The translations under genes were made by a program, and so were the position numbers. From NCBI GenBank assembly GCA_025057315.1, contig JANWXW010000124.1, positions 1-40,375 on the forward strand: DNA of 40,375 nucleotides, in the 5' to 3' direction. The DNA comes from Myxococcota bacterium (GTDB taxonomy: Bacteria; Myxococcota_A; Polyangia; Palsa-1104; JAEUJZ01). The notes beneath the pieces are model-generated. The model did no database searches. It was not told the DNA's origin and saw nothing but the letters and a program-made list of their open reading frames with translations. Shown one piece after another: positions 26,784-36,077 of this stretch (its first letter is position 1; each line of letters begins with the position of its first letter).

Positions 26784-28226
26784 ATGACACTGCTACGGGC
26801 CGCCCTTTGCTCGCTCCCCCCCCTCCTTGGCGTCTCTTTGCTGGTCACCGGCTGTGTCGAGCAGCAGTCTCCCGACACCCCCACCGAGGAGGACATCAAG
26901 GCCGCCCGACAGGAGCATGTGCTCAAATCGGCGCCCAACCCTCAGTTCCCGGTCGGCGCGGTCCTGACCGCCCCTGCAGGCCAGGGCCGTGGCAAGGTGG
27001 TCTACCTCGGCATGGACGTGGACCCCCCCACCGTGCCCGCTGGCCAGACCTTCACCCTGACGCACTACTTCCGCGTCGAGGAGCCGGTGTCAGAGGGGTG
27101 GCGGCTGTTTGTGCATCTGGCCGCCCCGGCGGACCGGCGCAGCCACCTCAACGCGGACCACGTTCCCGTAGGTGGAAGGTACCCCGTGCCGCGCTGGCAA
27201 AAGGGGGAGATCATCCGGGACGTGCACCGCGTGTCCCTGCCCACCAACTGGCCGGGCGACAAGCTGGCCATCTACGTCGGCTTGTGGAAGGGCCAGCTAC
27301 GCTTCAAGGTGCAGAGCGGCCCCAACGACGGTCAGGACCGTGTCATGGCCGCCACGGTCCCGGTCAGCGGGGGAGCAGCAGCGCCGCAGGCCCCAGAGAC
27401 CAAGCGGCTGGTGGCACGGCGGCTTGCGGCAGGCACCGTCATCACAGTGGACGGCAAGCTCGATGAACCCGCCTGGAAGACCGCGCCATCCACGGGGCCC
27501 TTTGTGTCCACCCTGAACGGTGCCCCAGCCGAACAGGCCGCCGAGGCTCGGGTGTTGTGGGATGACAAGCATCTCTACGTGGCCTTCGAGTTCGCGGACA
27601 AGGACGTCTGGGGGTCGCTGACCCGCCATGACGACAAGCTGTGGACGCAGGAGGCTGCGGAGCTGTTCATCGATGCCGATGGCGATGGCAAGACCTACAT
27701 CGAGCTGCAGGTCAGCCCGCGCAACGTTACCTTTGATTCCTGGCTGCCAGCCTACCGGCAGAATGACAACGCCTGGGACGCGCCGGTCAAGACGGCGGTG
27801 CAGGTCCGCGGCACCCTGGACAAGCGCGACGACGTAGACCAGGGCTGGACGGTGGAGATGGCGATTCCGCACGAGGTGGCCCGCGGTCGGCTGGCCGAGA
27901 TGAAAAACGTTCCGCCCACTGTGGGAACGCAGTGGCGCGTCAACTTTTTCCGCATGGACATGCCTGCCGGCAAGCCGCAGGTGGCCAGCGCCTGGTCGCC
28001 GCCGCTGGTGCCCGACTTCCACGCGCTGGACCGGTTTGGCACCCTGATCTTTGGCGATGAGGGAGGCAACCCCCCGCCCCATGTCGAGAGCGTGGTGGCG
28101 CCGCGCCCCGTGGTCACGCACCCCATCAACCCCGTGCTGCGCAAGCTCATGCTCGCCCATCCTGACAAGCCACCGCCCCCCGAGGGCGAACGACCTGCTG
28201 CCAACCCGCCGGCCAAGAAGAAGTGA
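26784..28226 (+). CDS. Lipoprotein with CBM9-like domain
   Basis: A 480-aa lipoprotein: the signal peptide ends in the lipobox LVTGC, so the mature N-terminal Cys should be lipidated. Residues of about 60-190 form a beta-rich domain (VDPPTVPAGQTFTLTHYF, GWRLFVHL, WPGDKLAIYVGLW). Residues of about 210-425 match the carbohydrate-binding family 9-like fold: ITVDGKLDEPAWK, ARVLWDDKHLYVAFEFADKDVW, AAELFIDADGDGKTYIELQVSP, WTVEMAIPHE, WRVNFFRMD. The C-terminus is Pro/Lys-rich. Proteins of this type often bind sugars at the cell surface or cap outer-membrane machineries, but the ligand is unknown. The start at ATG 26784 lacks a strong ribosome site. The glycosyltransferase gene follows after 57 bases, so a link to glycan handling is plausible. 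Confidence 0.85.
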   Translation: MTLLRAALCSLPPLLGVSLLVTGCVEQQSPDTPTEEDIKAARQEHVLKSAPNPQFPVGAVLTAPAGQGRGKVVYLGMDVDPPTVPAGQTFTLTHYFRVEEPVSEGWRLFVHLAAPADRRSHLNADHVPVGGRYPVPRWQKGEIIRDVHRVSLPTNWPGDKLAIYVGLWKGQLRFKVQSGPNDGQDRVMAATVPVSGGAAAPQAPETKRLVARRLAAGTVITVDGKLDEPAWKTAPSTGPFVSTLNGAPAEQAAEARVLWDDKHLYVAFEFADKDVWGSLTRHDDKLWTQEAAELFIDADGDGKTYIELQVSPRNVTFDSWLPAYRQNDNAWDAPVKTAVQVRGTLDKRDDVDQGWTVEMAIPHEVARGRLAEMKNVPPTVGTQWRVNFFRMDMPAGKPQVASAWSPPLVPDFHALDRFGTLIFGDEGGNPPPHVESVVAPRPVVTHPINPVLRKLMLAHPDKPPPPEGERPAANPPAKKK

Positions 28227-28283
28227 CCCGACCTTGCCCAGGGGCCTCCACCTGGGGCGCTCCCTGCGGCACCTGGAGCCAAC

Positions 28284-30704
28284 ATGCCACCCAACACCGA
28301 GGACCCCCTGGCGTCCCCTGCGGCGGGCCGCCGGTCCATCGACCCTCACACGCTGACCCTGCTTGGGTTGCTGTGCCTGCTGTATGTCCCCTTTGCGGGC
28401 CACTATGGGCTGTGGGACCCGTGGGAGACGCACTATGGCGAGGTGGCCCGCCAAATGGTCGAGCGCGGCGACTGGATCAGCCTGTGGTGGCCCGGGTCGC
28501 CCAATGACCGCGTGACCTTCTGGTCCAAGCCGGTGCTGACGTTTTGGTGCATGGCCCTGTCGCTCAAGCTGTTCGGGCTGGGCCGTCCCGGCGTGGAGCA
28601 CGCCGACGAGATGACCCGTGACTGGACCGCGGAGTGGGCGCTGCGCCTGCCGGGTCTGCTCTTTGGCATGCTGGGCGTGTGGGCTGCCTTCCATCTGGTG
28701 CGGGGGGTGGCAGGGCGCCGCGCCGCGCTGTGGACCGGCATCGTGCTGGGCACCGCCTCCCAGTGGACGCTCATCACCCGCCAGGCCATGACCGACATGC
28801 CGTTTGTGGCGCCCATGACGGTGGCCCTGGCCTTCGTCGGGCTGGCGCTGATGCTGCCGGCCGAACAGGTCCAGGCCGAGCTGCCACGTCGGTCGGTATC
28901 GCTGGGTCGGCTGCGACTCGACTGGCCCCACGACCGCGCCTTCTATGGGTTTCTGGGAATCTACCTGCTGTGCGTCCTGCCGCAGCTGGTGGTCTACCTG
29001 GTGCAGATGCGCTCTTTCACCATGGCCCTGGGGGGGCGGCTGTACCAGGTGCATGGGAGCGTCGCGGTGCTGCCGTGGGTGGTGCTCTTTGTCCTGTCCC
29101 TGCTCTGGGTCCTGCGCGGGCGCACCCGGCGCTCGGTGTACCTATGGGTCGCCTACCTGAGCGCGGGGCTGGCCTGCCTGGCCAAGGGACCAGCCGGCCT
29201 GGGCCTGCCTGCGCTGAGCGTGCTAGCGTATCTTCTAACGACCGGTCGTCTGCGCGAGTTTCTCGGTCGCCGACGGCAGCGGCCCCTGGCGGGGACGCAC
29301 CTGCTGCCTCGACCGCTGCGCGTGCTGGGCGAGTACGAGGGCGGCTTGGAGCTGCTGCGCGGTAGCCTGGTCTTTCTCTGCGTGGGCGGGGCCTGGTACG
29401 CAATGATGCTGGCCCGCCACGGCCTGCCCTTCTGGATGGAATTGGTCGGCGACAACTACATCAACCGCGCGCAGGGCCGCCACGGGGATCGCGGCACCTT
29501 TGAGTACTACCTTCGCCAGCTCGGCGCCGGGCTGTTTCCTTGGTCTGGGCTGGTGGCCACCGCGCTGTTGGGGATCGGCCGCTGGTTGCGGCAGGAGACC
29601 GCCTCGCCGCGCCGCCACCTGGCGCTGTTTTGCCTGTGTTGGTTTGTGACGGACCTGGTGGTCGTCTCGCTGGTCAACACCAAGTTCCACCACTACATCC
29701 TGCCGGCGCTGCCCGCCCTCGCCGTGCTCGCCGGGTTGCTGCTGGATGAGCTGCTGGCGGGTCTGCACATCCGTCCAGCGGCGGTCGCGCTGCTGCTGTT
29801 TGGCCTGCCGCTGACCTGGCTGGCAGGGCGGGACCTGGGCAACTTCCCCGCGCGCATCGGCTGGCTGTTCAACTACGACTACGTCAATATGCCCGGCACC
29901 GGGCGTCCCTGGCCCCTGCCTTCCATCTATGGCGAACGATACGAATACGGTGGCCAGGTGCTGACGCTGGTGCTGGTGGCCCTGTCCGCGCAGGGGGCCC
30001 TGTGCGCGTGGCTGTGGCTGCGCCGCCCGGTGCCAGAGCCAGATGCAGACACCGCCTTGCCCACCGGGGTGCGCCTGGTGGGGGGCCTGGTGCTTTTGCT
30101 GTCCGCAGCGCTGGTTGCCCCTTCTTCGGACCTGGTTGCCCACTGGGCCTCTGCCCAGCTGCCACGGGATGCGGTCGCGCCGATGCGGCTGCGCCTTGGC
30201 TTCTTGGTTCCGGTGCTGGCCGCCTCCGCGTGGCTGCTAGGGGGCCTGGCCCGTGGGCTGCGCCGTCCAGGCGGGCTGGCGGTGGCGGCAGTGGCCCTGA
30301 GCGCGGTGCTGTGGAACGGCTGGGTGCTGGACCGGTTCCTCATCGACCTGTCGCCCCACTGGAGCCAAAAGCACGTCTTTGCCGCCTACTACCGTCTGCG
30401 CAAGGGCCCCCAGGAGCCGGTGGTGGTCTGGTACCTGTTCTGGCGCGGGGAAAACTTCTACACCCGCAACCAGATCTACGACCACCGCCTGCCTCCGGAG
30501 GACAAGACGGTCTTTGAGCGAGAGGGCGACATCGAAAAGCTCAAGGCCTACCTGGGACGCAACCGCGGCCGCCGCGTCTTCTTCGTCTGTGAACGCACCC
30601 GCCTGGACCGCCTGCGGACGCTGCTGCCCCCCGAGGCCCAGGCGAGCTTGCAGGTGGTCGACCATAGCAACAACAAGCTCGCCCTGTCCGTGGCCCAGCT
30701 CTGA
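28284..30704 (+). CDS. ArnT/PMT-type membrane glycosyltransferase
   Basis: An 806-aa integral membrane protein, longer than typical ArnT (about 550 aa), with a dozen or more hydrophobic helices. The first luminal loop carries DPWETHYGEVARQMVERGDW, the acidic-residue motif of the GT-C superfamily (PMT, ArnT, GT83). FWSKPVLTFW and LPGLLFGMLGVWAAFHLV follow in the order seen in that group. These enzymes use polyprenyl-phosphate sugars to glycosylate lipids or proteins on the outer face of the inner membrane. The soluble C-terminal part (about residues 690-806) is probably periplasmic. GGAG lies six bases before the ATG. It follows the CBM9-like lipoprotein gene; the polyprenyl-phosphate-type glycosyltransferase at 39648 could supply donors, but that link is only inference. 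Confidence 0.87.
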   Translation: MPPNTEDPLASPAAGRRSIDPHTLTLLGLLCLLYVPFAGHYGLWDPWETHYGEVARQMVERGDWISLWWPGSPNDRVTFWSKPVLTFWCMALSLKLFGLGRPGVEHADEMTRDWTAEWALRLPGLLFGMLGVWAAFHLVRGVAGRRAALWTGIVLGTASQWTLITRQAMTDMPFVAPMTVALAFVGLALMLPAEQVQAELPRRSVSLGRLRLDWPHDRAFYGFLGIYLLCVLPQLVVYLVQMRSFTMALGGRLYQVHGSVAVLPWVVLFVLSLLWVLRGRTRRSVYLWVAYLSAGLACLAKGPAGLGLPALSVLAYLLTTGRLREFLGRRRQRPLAGTHLLPRPLRVLGEYEGGLELLRGSLVFLCVGGAWYAMMLARHGLPFWMELVGDNYINRAQGRHGDRGTFEYYLRQLGAGLFPWSGLVATALLGIGRWLRQETASPRRHLALFCLCWFVTDLVVVSLVNTKFHHYILPALPALAVLAGLLLDELLAGLHIRPAAVALLLFGLPLTWLAGRDLGNFPARIGWLFNYDYVNMPGTGRPWPLPSIYGERYEYGGQVLTLVLVALSAQGALCAWLWLRRPVPEPDADTALPTGVRLVGGLVLLLSAALVAPSSDLVAHWASAQLPRDAVAPMRLRLGFLVPVLAASAWLLGGLARGLRRPGGLAVAAVALSAVLWNGWVLDRFLIDLSPHWSQKHVFAAYYRLRKGPQEPVVVWYLFWRGENFYTRNQIYDHRLPPEDKTVFEREGDIEKLKAYLGRNRGRRVFFVCERTRLDRLRTLLPPEAQASLQVVDHSNNKLALSVAQL

Positions 30705-30733
30705 ACGCCCCTCGGACGCACATCCTGCACCTT

Positions 30734-30747
30734 CCCCCCCGGGGGGG
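30734..30747. repeat. Perfect GC palindrome C7G7
   Basis: Seven C are followed directly by seven G in the 69-base gap between two convergent genes. With a short loop it could fold as a hairpin in RNA from either strand, but no U tract follows. Confidence 0.8.
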
Positions 30748-30773
30748 CACGCACGATCTGCGCCCAAGCCGGC

Positions 30774-31127
30774 TCAGGTTGGTTCCGCTGCCGGGGGAAC
30801 GCTGTGGGCCTTGACCTCGCCGCGAAGGCGCTCGGCGTGCTGCTCCAGCTGTCGGCGCGCCGCGTCAAACGAGTCGCGCAGGGCCAGGGCCAGGTCGGCC
30901 CTCTCGATGCGGCTCACCACCAGGTCGTGGCCCGGCACGGCGATCTCGATGCGCACCGCAAAAGCCCCCAGGCGATGGTGGCGCGCTGGGGCCTCTACCA
31001 CCACCCGGCACCCCAGGATGCGGTCAAAGAACCGGCCCAACGACTCGACGCGCTCGCGGATGTCGTTCTCGATCGACTCCGACAGCGTAAGGCCTCCCGA
31101 GGTCGTGATCTGCAGGGGAATGGACAT
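30774..31127 (-). CDS. hpf: Ribosome hibernation promoting factor family protein (short type)
   Basis: A 117-aa protein of the HPF/RaiA (S30AE) family, which binds the 30S decoding region in slow-growing cells. The beta-alpha-beta-beta-beta-alpha pattern is clear: IPLQITTSGGLTLSESIEND, RVESLGRFFDRILGCRVVVE, then AFAVRIEIAVPGHDLVV and DLALALRDSFDAARRQLEQHAERLR, the latter a long basic helix. It lacks the extra C-terminal domain of long HPF. Several positions differ from enteric HPF, for example few of the usual conserved Lys/Arg in the first helix, so family assignment rests on fold pattern. ATG 31127 has AAGGAG nine bases upstream. It lies downstream of the START-like gene (62 bases) and converges with the glycosyltransferase gene. 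Confidence 0.85.
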   Translation of the reverse strand: MSIPLQITTSGGLTLSESIENDIRERVESLGRFFDRILGCRVVVEAPARHHRLGAFAVRIEIAVPGHDLVVSRIERADLALALRDSFDAARRQLEQHAERLRGEVKAHSVPPAAEPT

Positions 31128-31189
31128 CGATGTGCTCCTTCTTGTGGTTAGCGTTTGGCTGATGTCTGGTCTGCTGAGGGTAACGCATG

Positions 31190-32404
31190 TCACATGCCAG
31201 CTGCTCGGCCGCTGCGCAAGAGCTGGAGGGCATAGGTGGCCATGGCGCGGACCGACAGCAGGCCGATGCTAAGGTTGGCGCCGTGCTCGAACGAGGGCTC
31301 GATGCGAAGCATGGCGCGCACCAGCGCGCTGGTGTCGCCCAGCCGGATGTTGCCGCGCCAGACGGCGACGCTGGCAGAGGGGCCGTCCCCGGACAGATCC
31401 CAGCGGAAGCGAGCGCCCTTCATCGCCCCGCCGATGGCCAGGTTGTCAGCCCCCGAATCGGTGAACAAAGTCCGGTAGTCGGTCACAACGTCAAAAAGAA
31501 AGCTGCCCACCGTCATGCGGAACTCGATGCCATCGCCCAGTCGGCGCGTCACCCGCAGGCGGGAGACAGAGCGCAAAAAACGCGGCCAGGTCTCCGGGGT
31601 GCGCACCAGGTGCAGCAGCAGCTCCTGCGGGGCGGCCACGCGCTCCACGATGCTGACATCGGTCAGGGCCCCGCCGCTGCCCGTGCGGACGATGGCCACC
31701 GTACCGCGGCGCAGCAGCGGCGTCAGGTCCAGACGTCCCGCAGAAGGGCGGGCTGGACAGGGACCCACCTGCTGGGCCTGGCGCTCGGCCTGCGCCAGCA
31801 GCGCCCGCAGCAACGACAGACCCCCGGCCACATGAAACCCCGCCTCCAGCTCGGGGTTTTGCCTCATGAGGGCGCGCAGAACGAAGTTGTCCAGCGGGTC
31901 GTAGCGGCCATAGCTTACCACCAGCGTGCCGCCGCCCGGCGCAGGCAGGAACTCCCAGCGAAACATCCCCTGCTTGCCCTCGCCCAGGGAGCGGATCTCG
32001 ACCGGCCCCACGCCCCCTGCAGCAGCCGGCAGCGGCCGCACCAGGTCGGTCCCCTCGAAGCTGCCAATCGGAAACGAGAGGCGCCAGCGGTTGAGCACGC
32101 TCCCATCCGGACGGGGCTCCACGTCGCTGCGGGTGAGGTTGCGGACATAACGCGGATACAGCGACGGGTCGGCCACCAGCTGCCGCACCAGGGCCGGGGG
32201 CGCAGCGGCGTAGCCCAGCAGCGTGATCTGACCCACCCGTCCGTCCGGCTCGAGCTCCAAAAGGACGATCTCGCTGCTGGCCAGCGCGCCGGCAAGCGAG
32301 TGGACCACGTCTGCAGGCAGCGGCTGCAATGCCGGCGCGGCCGCGGCCCGGGCCACGGCCACCACCAGGACTGCCAGCTGGGCCTCAAGCCGAAACAGGG
32401 GCAT
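31190..32404 (-). CDS. Exported protein with two START-like (SRPBCC) domains
   Basis: A 404-aa protein with an N-terminal signal sequence (LEAQLAVLVVAVARAAAAPA). Two helix-grip segments can be traced: about residues 45-210 (ITLLGYAAAPPALVRQLVADPSLYPRYV, RWRLSFPIGSFEGTD, FRWEFLPAPGGGTLVVSYGRY) and about 230-400 (VERVAAPQELLLHLVRTPETWPRFLRSV, FRMTVGSFLFDVVTDYR, FRWDLSGDG). This is the polyketide cyclase/START-like fold, which binds hydrophobic ligands. The two halves look like an internal duplication. GGAGG precedes the ATG. It follows the molybdenum hydroxylase genes by 23 bases and is likely cotranscribed. An envelope lipid-binding role is inference. Confidence 0.78.
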   Translation of the reverse strand: MPLFRLEAQLAVLVVAVARAAAAPALQPLPADVVHSLAGALASSEIVLLELEPDGRVGQITLLGYAAAPPALVRQLVADPSLYPRYVRNLTRSDVEPRPDGSVLNRWRLSFPIGSFEGTDLVRPLPAAAGGVGPVEIRSLGEGKQGMFRWEFLPAPGGGTLVVSYGRYDPLDNFVLRALMRQNPELEAGFHVAGGLSLLRALLAQAERQAQQVGPCPARPSAGRLDLTPLLRRGTVAIVRTGSGGALTDVSIVERVAAPQELLLHLVRTPETWPRFLRSVSRLRVTRRLGDGIEFRMTVGSFLFDVVTDYRTLFTDSGADNLAIGGAMKGARFRWDLSGDGPSASVAVWRGNIRLGDTSALVRAMLRIEPSFEHGANLSIGLLSVRAMATYALQLLRSGRAAGM

Positions 32405-32427
32405 GGGCCGGACCTCCAGCGGCCGGG

Positions 32428-33315
32428 TCAGGGCGTTGCCCAGCCCGGATGCAGGCGCAGCACCGCCACGAACTGCCCCAGCAGGTTCTCAGCCACCCGG
32501 CGGCGGTAGCGCGCTGTGGAGCGAATGTCATCGATGGGAGCCATCTGCCGGCTCAGCGATGCCCGCGCAGCCGCCTCATCGAGCGCCGCCGGCGAGGTCG
32601 CCGCAGCCAGGATGTGCTCGGTCTCCGGGCAGCGCACCACCGTGGGAGCCACGCCGCCCAGCGCGATGCGCACCGAGACCAGGCGTCCATCCTCTAGGTC
32701 GGCGCAGCCCGCAAAGCACACCTTGCTGATGGCCTGCGCCTGCCGCGGTCCGACCTTGCGATAGCAGTGCAGCCGCTGACCCCGCCGGCGCGGCAGCCGC
32801 AGGCGGGCAATGATCTCGTCAGGACGCAGCAGGGTCTGGCGGTATCCGGTGTGGAAGCCGTGGTAGGGCAGCCAGCGCGACCCCTGGGCCGAGCGCAGCT
32901 CCAGCTCGGCGTCGTAGCACAGCAGGGCCGGCGGCGAGTCGGCTGCCGGCGAGGCATTGCCGATGTTACCGCCCAGGGTGCCGCGGTTCTGGATGGCCCA
33001 GCCGCCGGTCTGGCGAGCCGCCTCCACCAGCATGGGAAACTCCTGCTGCAGGACCGGGTGGGCCTGCACGTCGCTGTAGGTGGTGAGGGCGCCCAGGGTG
33101 ACCGAATCCGACGTGACCTCGATGGTGCGCAGTTCGCGCAGCGGCCACAGGTTGACAAACTGCCCCCCCGGGAGCTTGCCCGCGGCCAGCAGCACCATCA
33201 GATCCGTGCCACCGGCCAAAGGACGCAGCGCGCCCGGCTCAGCGGCCATCCAGGCCAGGGCCTCCTGCACGCTCTGCGGTGTGCGCAGCTTGTACGCAGC
33301 CACATCAAAGCGCAT
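32428..33315 (-). CDS. Molybdenum hydroxylase, FAD-binding subunit (xanthine dehydrogenase family)
   Basis: The medium, FAD-binding subunit of a xanthine dehydrogenase/CO dehydrogenase-type enzyme, 295 aa. PLAGGTDLMVLL and TLGGNIGNASPAADSPPALLCYDAELEL are the two flavin-contacting segments of the family, and the C-terminal domain follows (RKVGPRQAQAISKVC, VRIALGGVAPTVVRCPETE). It passes electrons from the iron-sulfur clusters to an external acceptor. The start at ATG 33315 has AGGAGG seven bases upstream and overlaps the iron-sulfur gene by 11 bases. Substrate cannot be told from this subunit. Confidence 0.95.
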   Translation of the reverse strand: MRFDVAAYKLRTPQSVQEALAWMAAEPGALRPLAGGTDLMVLLAAGKLPGGQFVNLWPLRELRTIEVTSDSVTLGALTTYSDVQAHPVLQQEFPMLVEAARQTGGWAIQNRGTLGGNIGNASPAADSPPALLCYDAELELRSAQGSRWLPYHGFHTGYRQTLLRPDEIIARLRLPRRRGQRLHCYRKVGPRQAQAISKVCFAGCADLEDGRLVSVRIALGGVAPTVVRCPETEHILAAATSPAALDEAAARASLSRQMAPIDDIRSTARYRRRVAENLLGQFVAVLRLHPGWATP

Positions 33316-33799
33316 CTCCGCCCTCCTGTGCCGCACGCGCCACGGCCGCAACGATCTTAGCATAGCCGGTGCAACGGCACAGGTTGCCCGCCAGCGCCAC
33401 GCGCACGGCCTCCTCGCTGGGATGAGGGTTGTGCTGCAGCAGGCAGAAGGCGGCCATCAACATGCCCGGCGTGCAGATGCCACACTGGGCGCCGTTGCAG
33501 TGCAAAAAGGCCTCTTGCAGCGGGGCGAGCCGTCCCCCAGCGGCCAAGCCCTCGACGGTGCGTAGCTGCACGCCTGCCGCCTGCGCGGCCGGGACCAGGC
33601 AGCTGTTGACCAGCTCCCCATCCATGACCACGGCGCAGGCCCCGCACTCGCCCTCGCCACAGCCCTCTTTGGTCCCCGTCAGGTGCAGCTCCTCCCGCAG
33701 CACATCGAGCAGCCGCGCCATCGGATGGCAGCGCACCGTCACGGCCTGGCCGTTCACGACAAAGTGCAAGTCTATCTGCTGGCCGCTCCCATCAGACAA
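33305..33799 (-). CDS. Molybdenum hydroxylase, [2Fe-2S] subunit
   Basis: The small subunit, 164 aa, holding two [2Fe-2S] clusters. The N-terminal plant-ferredoxin-type site is CGEGECGACAVVMDG, with its fourth Cys in VNSC. The C-terminal cluster uses CGICTPG and CRC in GNLCRCTGY. All eight cysteines are present. Gene order on the minus strand is large subunit, iron-sulfur, FAD, with overlaps of 8 and 11 bases, so the three are translated as a set. It relays electrons between the molybdenum centre and FAD. Confidence 0.97.
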   Translation of the reverse strand: MSDGSGQQIDLHFVVNGQAVTVRCHPMARLLDVLREELHLTGTKEGCGEGECGACAVVMDGELVNSCLVPAAQAAGVQLRTVEGLAAGGRLAPLQEAFLHCNGAQCGICTPGMLMAAFCLLQHNPHPSEEAVRVALAGNLCRCTGYAKIVAAVARAAQEGGDAL

Positions 33800-36044
33800 G
33801 GGCTTCCTCCCGGGACAGCGCGTCGTAGATCACCTCGGGGGTCGCCGGGACGCGGCAGATGCTGACGCCCAGCGCATCGTGGATGGCATTGAGAATGGCC
33901 GGAGCCGGCCCGTCCATGGGCAGCTCGCCGAGGCCCTTGGCCCCAAAGGCCCCATATGGGTAGGGCGCCTCCTCGAACCAAACGTGGATGGGCGGGATGT
34001 CCATGGTGGTGGGAATGATGTAATCGGTCATGCGGCAGTTGGCCATGCGGCCCTCCTGCCACGCCACATGCTCATAGAGGGCCCAGCCGATGGCCTGGGC
34101 CACGCCCCCCTCGATCTGCCCGGCAGCCAGCGTTGGGTTCACCACGCGACCGACCTCCTGCACGGTCCAAAACTCCTCCACCTGGGCCTGGTAGGTGCAC
34201 AGGTCCACCCGCACCTGCGCCACGTAGACAGCCCACGAGTAGGCACCGTAGGCATCGCCGCGAAACCGCACCTCGTCCCAGTGGATGCCCGGCGGTGGCT
34301 GGTACCGCGCCGTGGCACGCAAGGCCCCCCGCTGGCGCACGTACGCGGCGCAGGCGGCCTGGAAGTCTCCGGTGGTGTAGGGCAGAGGGAGCAGGCCCTC
34401 CTCGAGGAGCTGCTGGCGCAACGACAGCGCCGCCGTCTCGATCAGCTTGCCGACAATGGTACAGGTGCGCGAGGCCACCGTCGGCCCGCTGTCGGGCACC
34501 GCGGCGGTGTCAGGGCGAGGCACCTCGATGATTTCGCCCCCCACGCCCAGGGCATCGGCAGCAATCTGGCTGAAGATGGTGTTGGTGCCCTGGCCAATCT
34601 CGGTGCTGCTGGTGAGCACCCGCACCCGGCCCTCTGCGGTGCCCTCCAGCGCGACGGTCGAGGCGAGATGGCTCTCGCCCGACCCGGTAAAGCCGGTGCC
34701 ATGCAGAAAGCACGACAGGCCCAACCCGCGCCGGATGGTCCCGCGTTGGTTTTCCTGCCGGAAGCGGTTTTTCCTTTCGGTCCAGCCCGACACCTGCAGC
34801 GCCCGCTCCAGCAGCGCCGGCAAGTCCACCCCGTCCCGCACCTGCTGTCCTACGGCCAGCCGCTCGCCCCGCCGGATGAAGTTGCGCCGCCGCAGCTCCT
34901 CTGGCGGCAGTCCCGCTGCACGGGCCACCACGTCCAGATGGCGCTCCAGGGCAAAGAGGCTCTGCGGTGCGCCGAAGCCACGAAAGGCTCCCCGGGGCGG
35001 TGTGTTGGTGGCCACCGCGCGGCCGCGGATGCGCACGTTGTCACAGCGGTAGGGGCCTGCCGCATGGATCGTCCCGCGCGACAGCACCACCTGCGACAGC
35101 GTCGAATAGGCACCCCCATCGATGACAAAGTCAATGTCCAGCGCCACCAGCGTGCCATCCCGGCGCAGCCCCGTCCGGTGCCGCGTGCGCGACGGATGGC
35201 GCTTGGTGGTGGCCAGCATGTCCTCGGTGCGGTCGTAGACGATCTTGACCGGCACGCCGCCCGCCTTCCACGACAGCAGCGCCGCATGCGCCGCGATCAT
35301 CGATGGGTAGTCCTCCTTGCCGCCAAAGCCGCCGCCGGTCTCCAGCTGCACCACGCGCGTCCGCTCCGGGGGGAGGCGAAACAGCCGCATGAGCGCCTTC
35401 TGAACATAATAGGGGCACTGGAGCGAGCCCCACACCGTCACCCCGTCCTCGGGCGTGGCCACGGCAACCATGCCGTTGGGCTCGATGTACAGGTGCTCCT
35501 GCGCCCCGGTCTCGTACTCCCCTTGGACGACCAGGTCGGCCTCGCGCAGCGCCGCCTCCACATCCCCTTGCTCCACCAGGTAGGACTTGATGATGTTGTC
35601 GGTGCCCCAGATGACCTCGCGCGCCGCCAGCGCATCGTCGATGGTCAGCACCGGCGGCAGCGGCTCCACATCCAGATGCACCTGGCGACGGGCGCGCTCC
35701 AGCAGGGCCCGGTCGCGATGGGCCAGCAGCACCACCGCCTCCTCGGCGTGGTTGTAGACCTCGGCCGCCAGGCAGGGCTGGTCGTCGTTGATGAGCGCCA
35801 CCACGTTGTCGCCGGGGATGTCCCGTGCCGTCACCACGGTGATCTCCTCCCACGGGATGCCATCGCCCAGACGGATGCGGCGGATGCGTCCTCGCGGGCC
35901 CGGGCTGCGTACGGTGACGCCGTAGATCATGCCGGGCAGGGCAAAGTCGTCCACGTAGCAGGCGGCGCCGGTCACCTTGTCGGGCGCCTCGAGCCGGGGC
36001 ACGGGCGTGCCGACCAGCGGCATGGAGGTCGCGCAGCGGGCCAT
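33792..36044 (-). CDS. Molybdenum hydroxylase, molybdopterin-binding large subunit
   Basis: The catalytic subunit, 750 aa, of the xanthine dehydrogenase family. It opens with PVPRLEAPDKVTGAACYVDDF and shows the cofactor-binding segments QLETGGGFGGKED, GAFRGFGAPQ and TSSTEIGQGTNT. The catalytic glutamate is in GAKGLGELPM near the C-terminus. The motif set is complete but the exact substrate (purines, aldehydes, aromatic heterocycles or other) cannot be read. There is no CO-dehydrogenase VAYRC-type Cys loop, which argues against CO oxidation. The start is uncertain: ATG 36044 is used; GTG 36068 and ATG 36023 are alternatives and none has a good ribosome site. It lies 33 bases after the beta-helix lipoprotein gene on the same strand. 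No molybdenum cofactor insertion gene (XdhC type) is nearby. Confidence 0.95.
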   Translation of the reverse strand: MARCATSMPLVGTPVPRLEAPDKVTGAACYVDDFALPGMIYGVTVRSPGPRGRIRRIRLGDGIPWEEITVVTARDIPGDNVVALINDDQPCLAAEVYNHAEEAVVLLAHRDRALLERARRQVHLDVEPLPPVLTIDDALAAREVIWGTDNIIKSYLVEQGDVEAALREADLVVQGEYETGAQEHLYIEPNGMVAVATPEDGVTVWGSLQCPYYVQKALMRLFRLPPERTRVVQLETGGGFGGKEDYPSMIAAHAALLSWKAGGVPVKIVYDRTEDMLATTKRHPSRTRHRTGLRRDGTLVALDIDFVIDGGAYSTLSQVVLSRGTIHAAGPYRCDNVRIRGRAVATNTPPRGAFRGFGAPQSLFALERHLDVVARAAGLPPEELRRRNFIRRGERLAVGQQVRDGVDLPALLERALQVSGWTERKNRFRQENQRGTIRRGLGLSCFLHGTGFTGSGESHLASTVALEGTAEGRVRVLTSSTEIGQGTNTIFSQIAADALGVGGEIIEVPRPDTAAVPDSGPTVASRTCTIVGKLIETAALSLRQQLLEEGLLPLPYTTGDFQAACAAYVRQRGALRATARYQPPPGIHWDEVRFRGDAYGAYSWAVYVAQVRVDLCTYQAQVEEFWTVQEVGRVVNPTLAAGQIEGGVAQAIGWALYEHVAWQEGRMANCRMTDYIIPTTMDIPPIHVWFEEAPYPYGAFGAKGLGELPMDGPAPAILNAIHDALGVSICRVPATPEVIYDALSREEALV

Positions 36045-36077
36045 TGGCAGGATAGTAGCGAGGCCCACCGCCCGCGG

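Noticed and set aside
33792..36044. CO dehydrogenase large subunit
   Set aside because: The VAYRC-type active-site loop with its Cys is absent; the motifs only support the broader xanthine dehydrogenase family.
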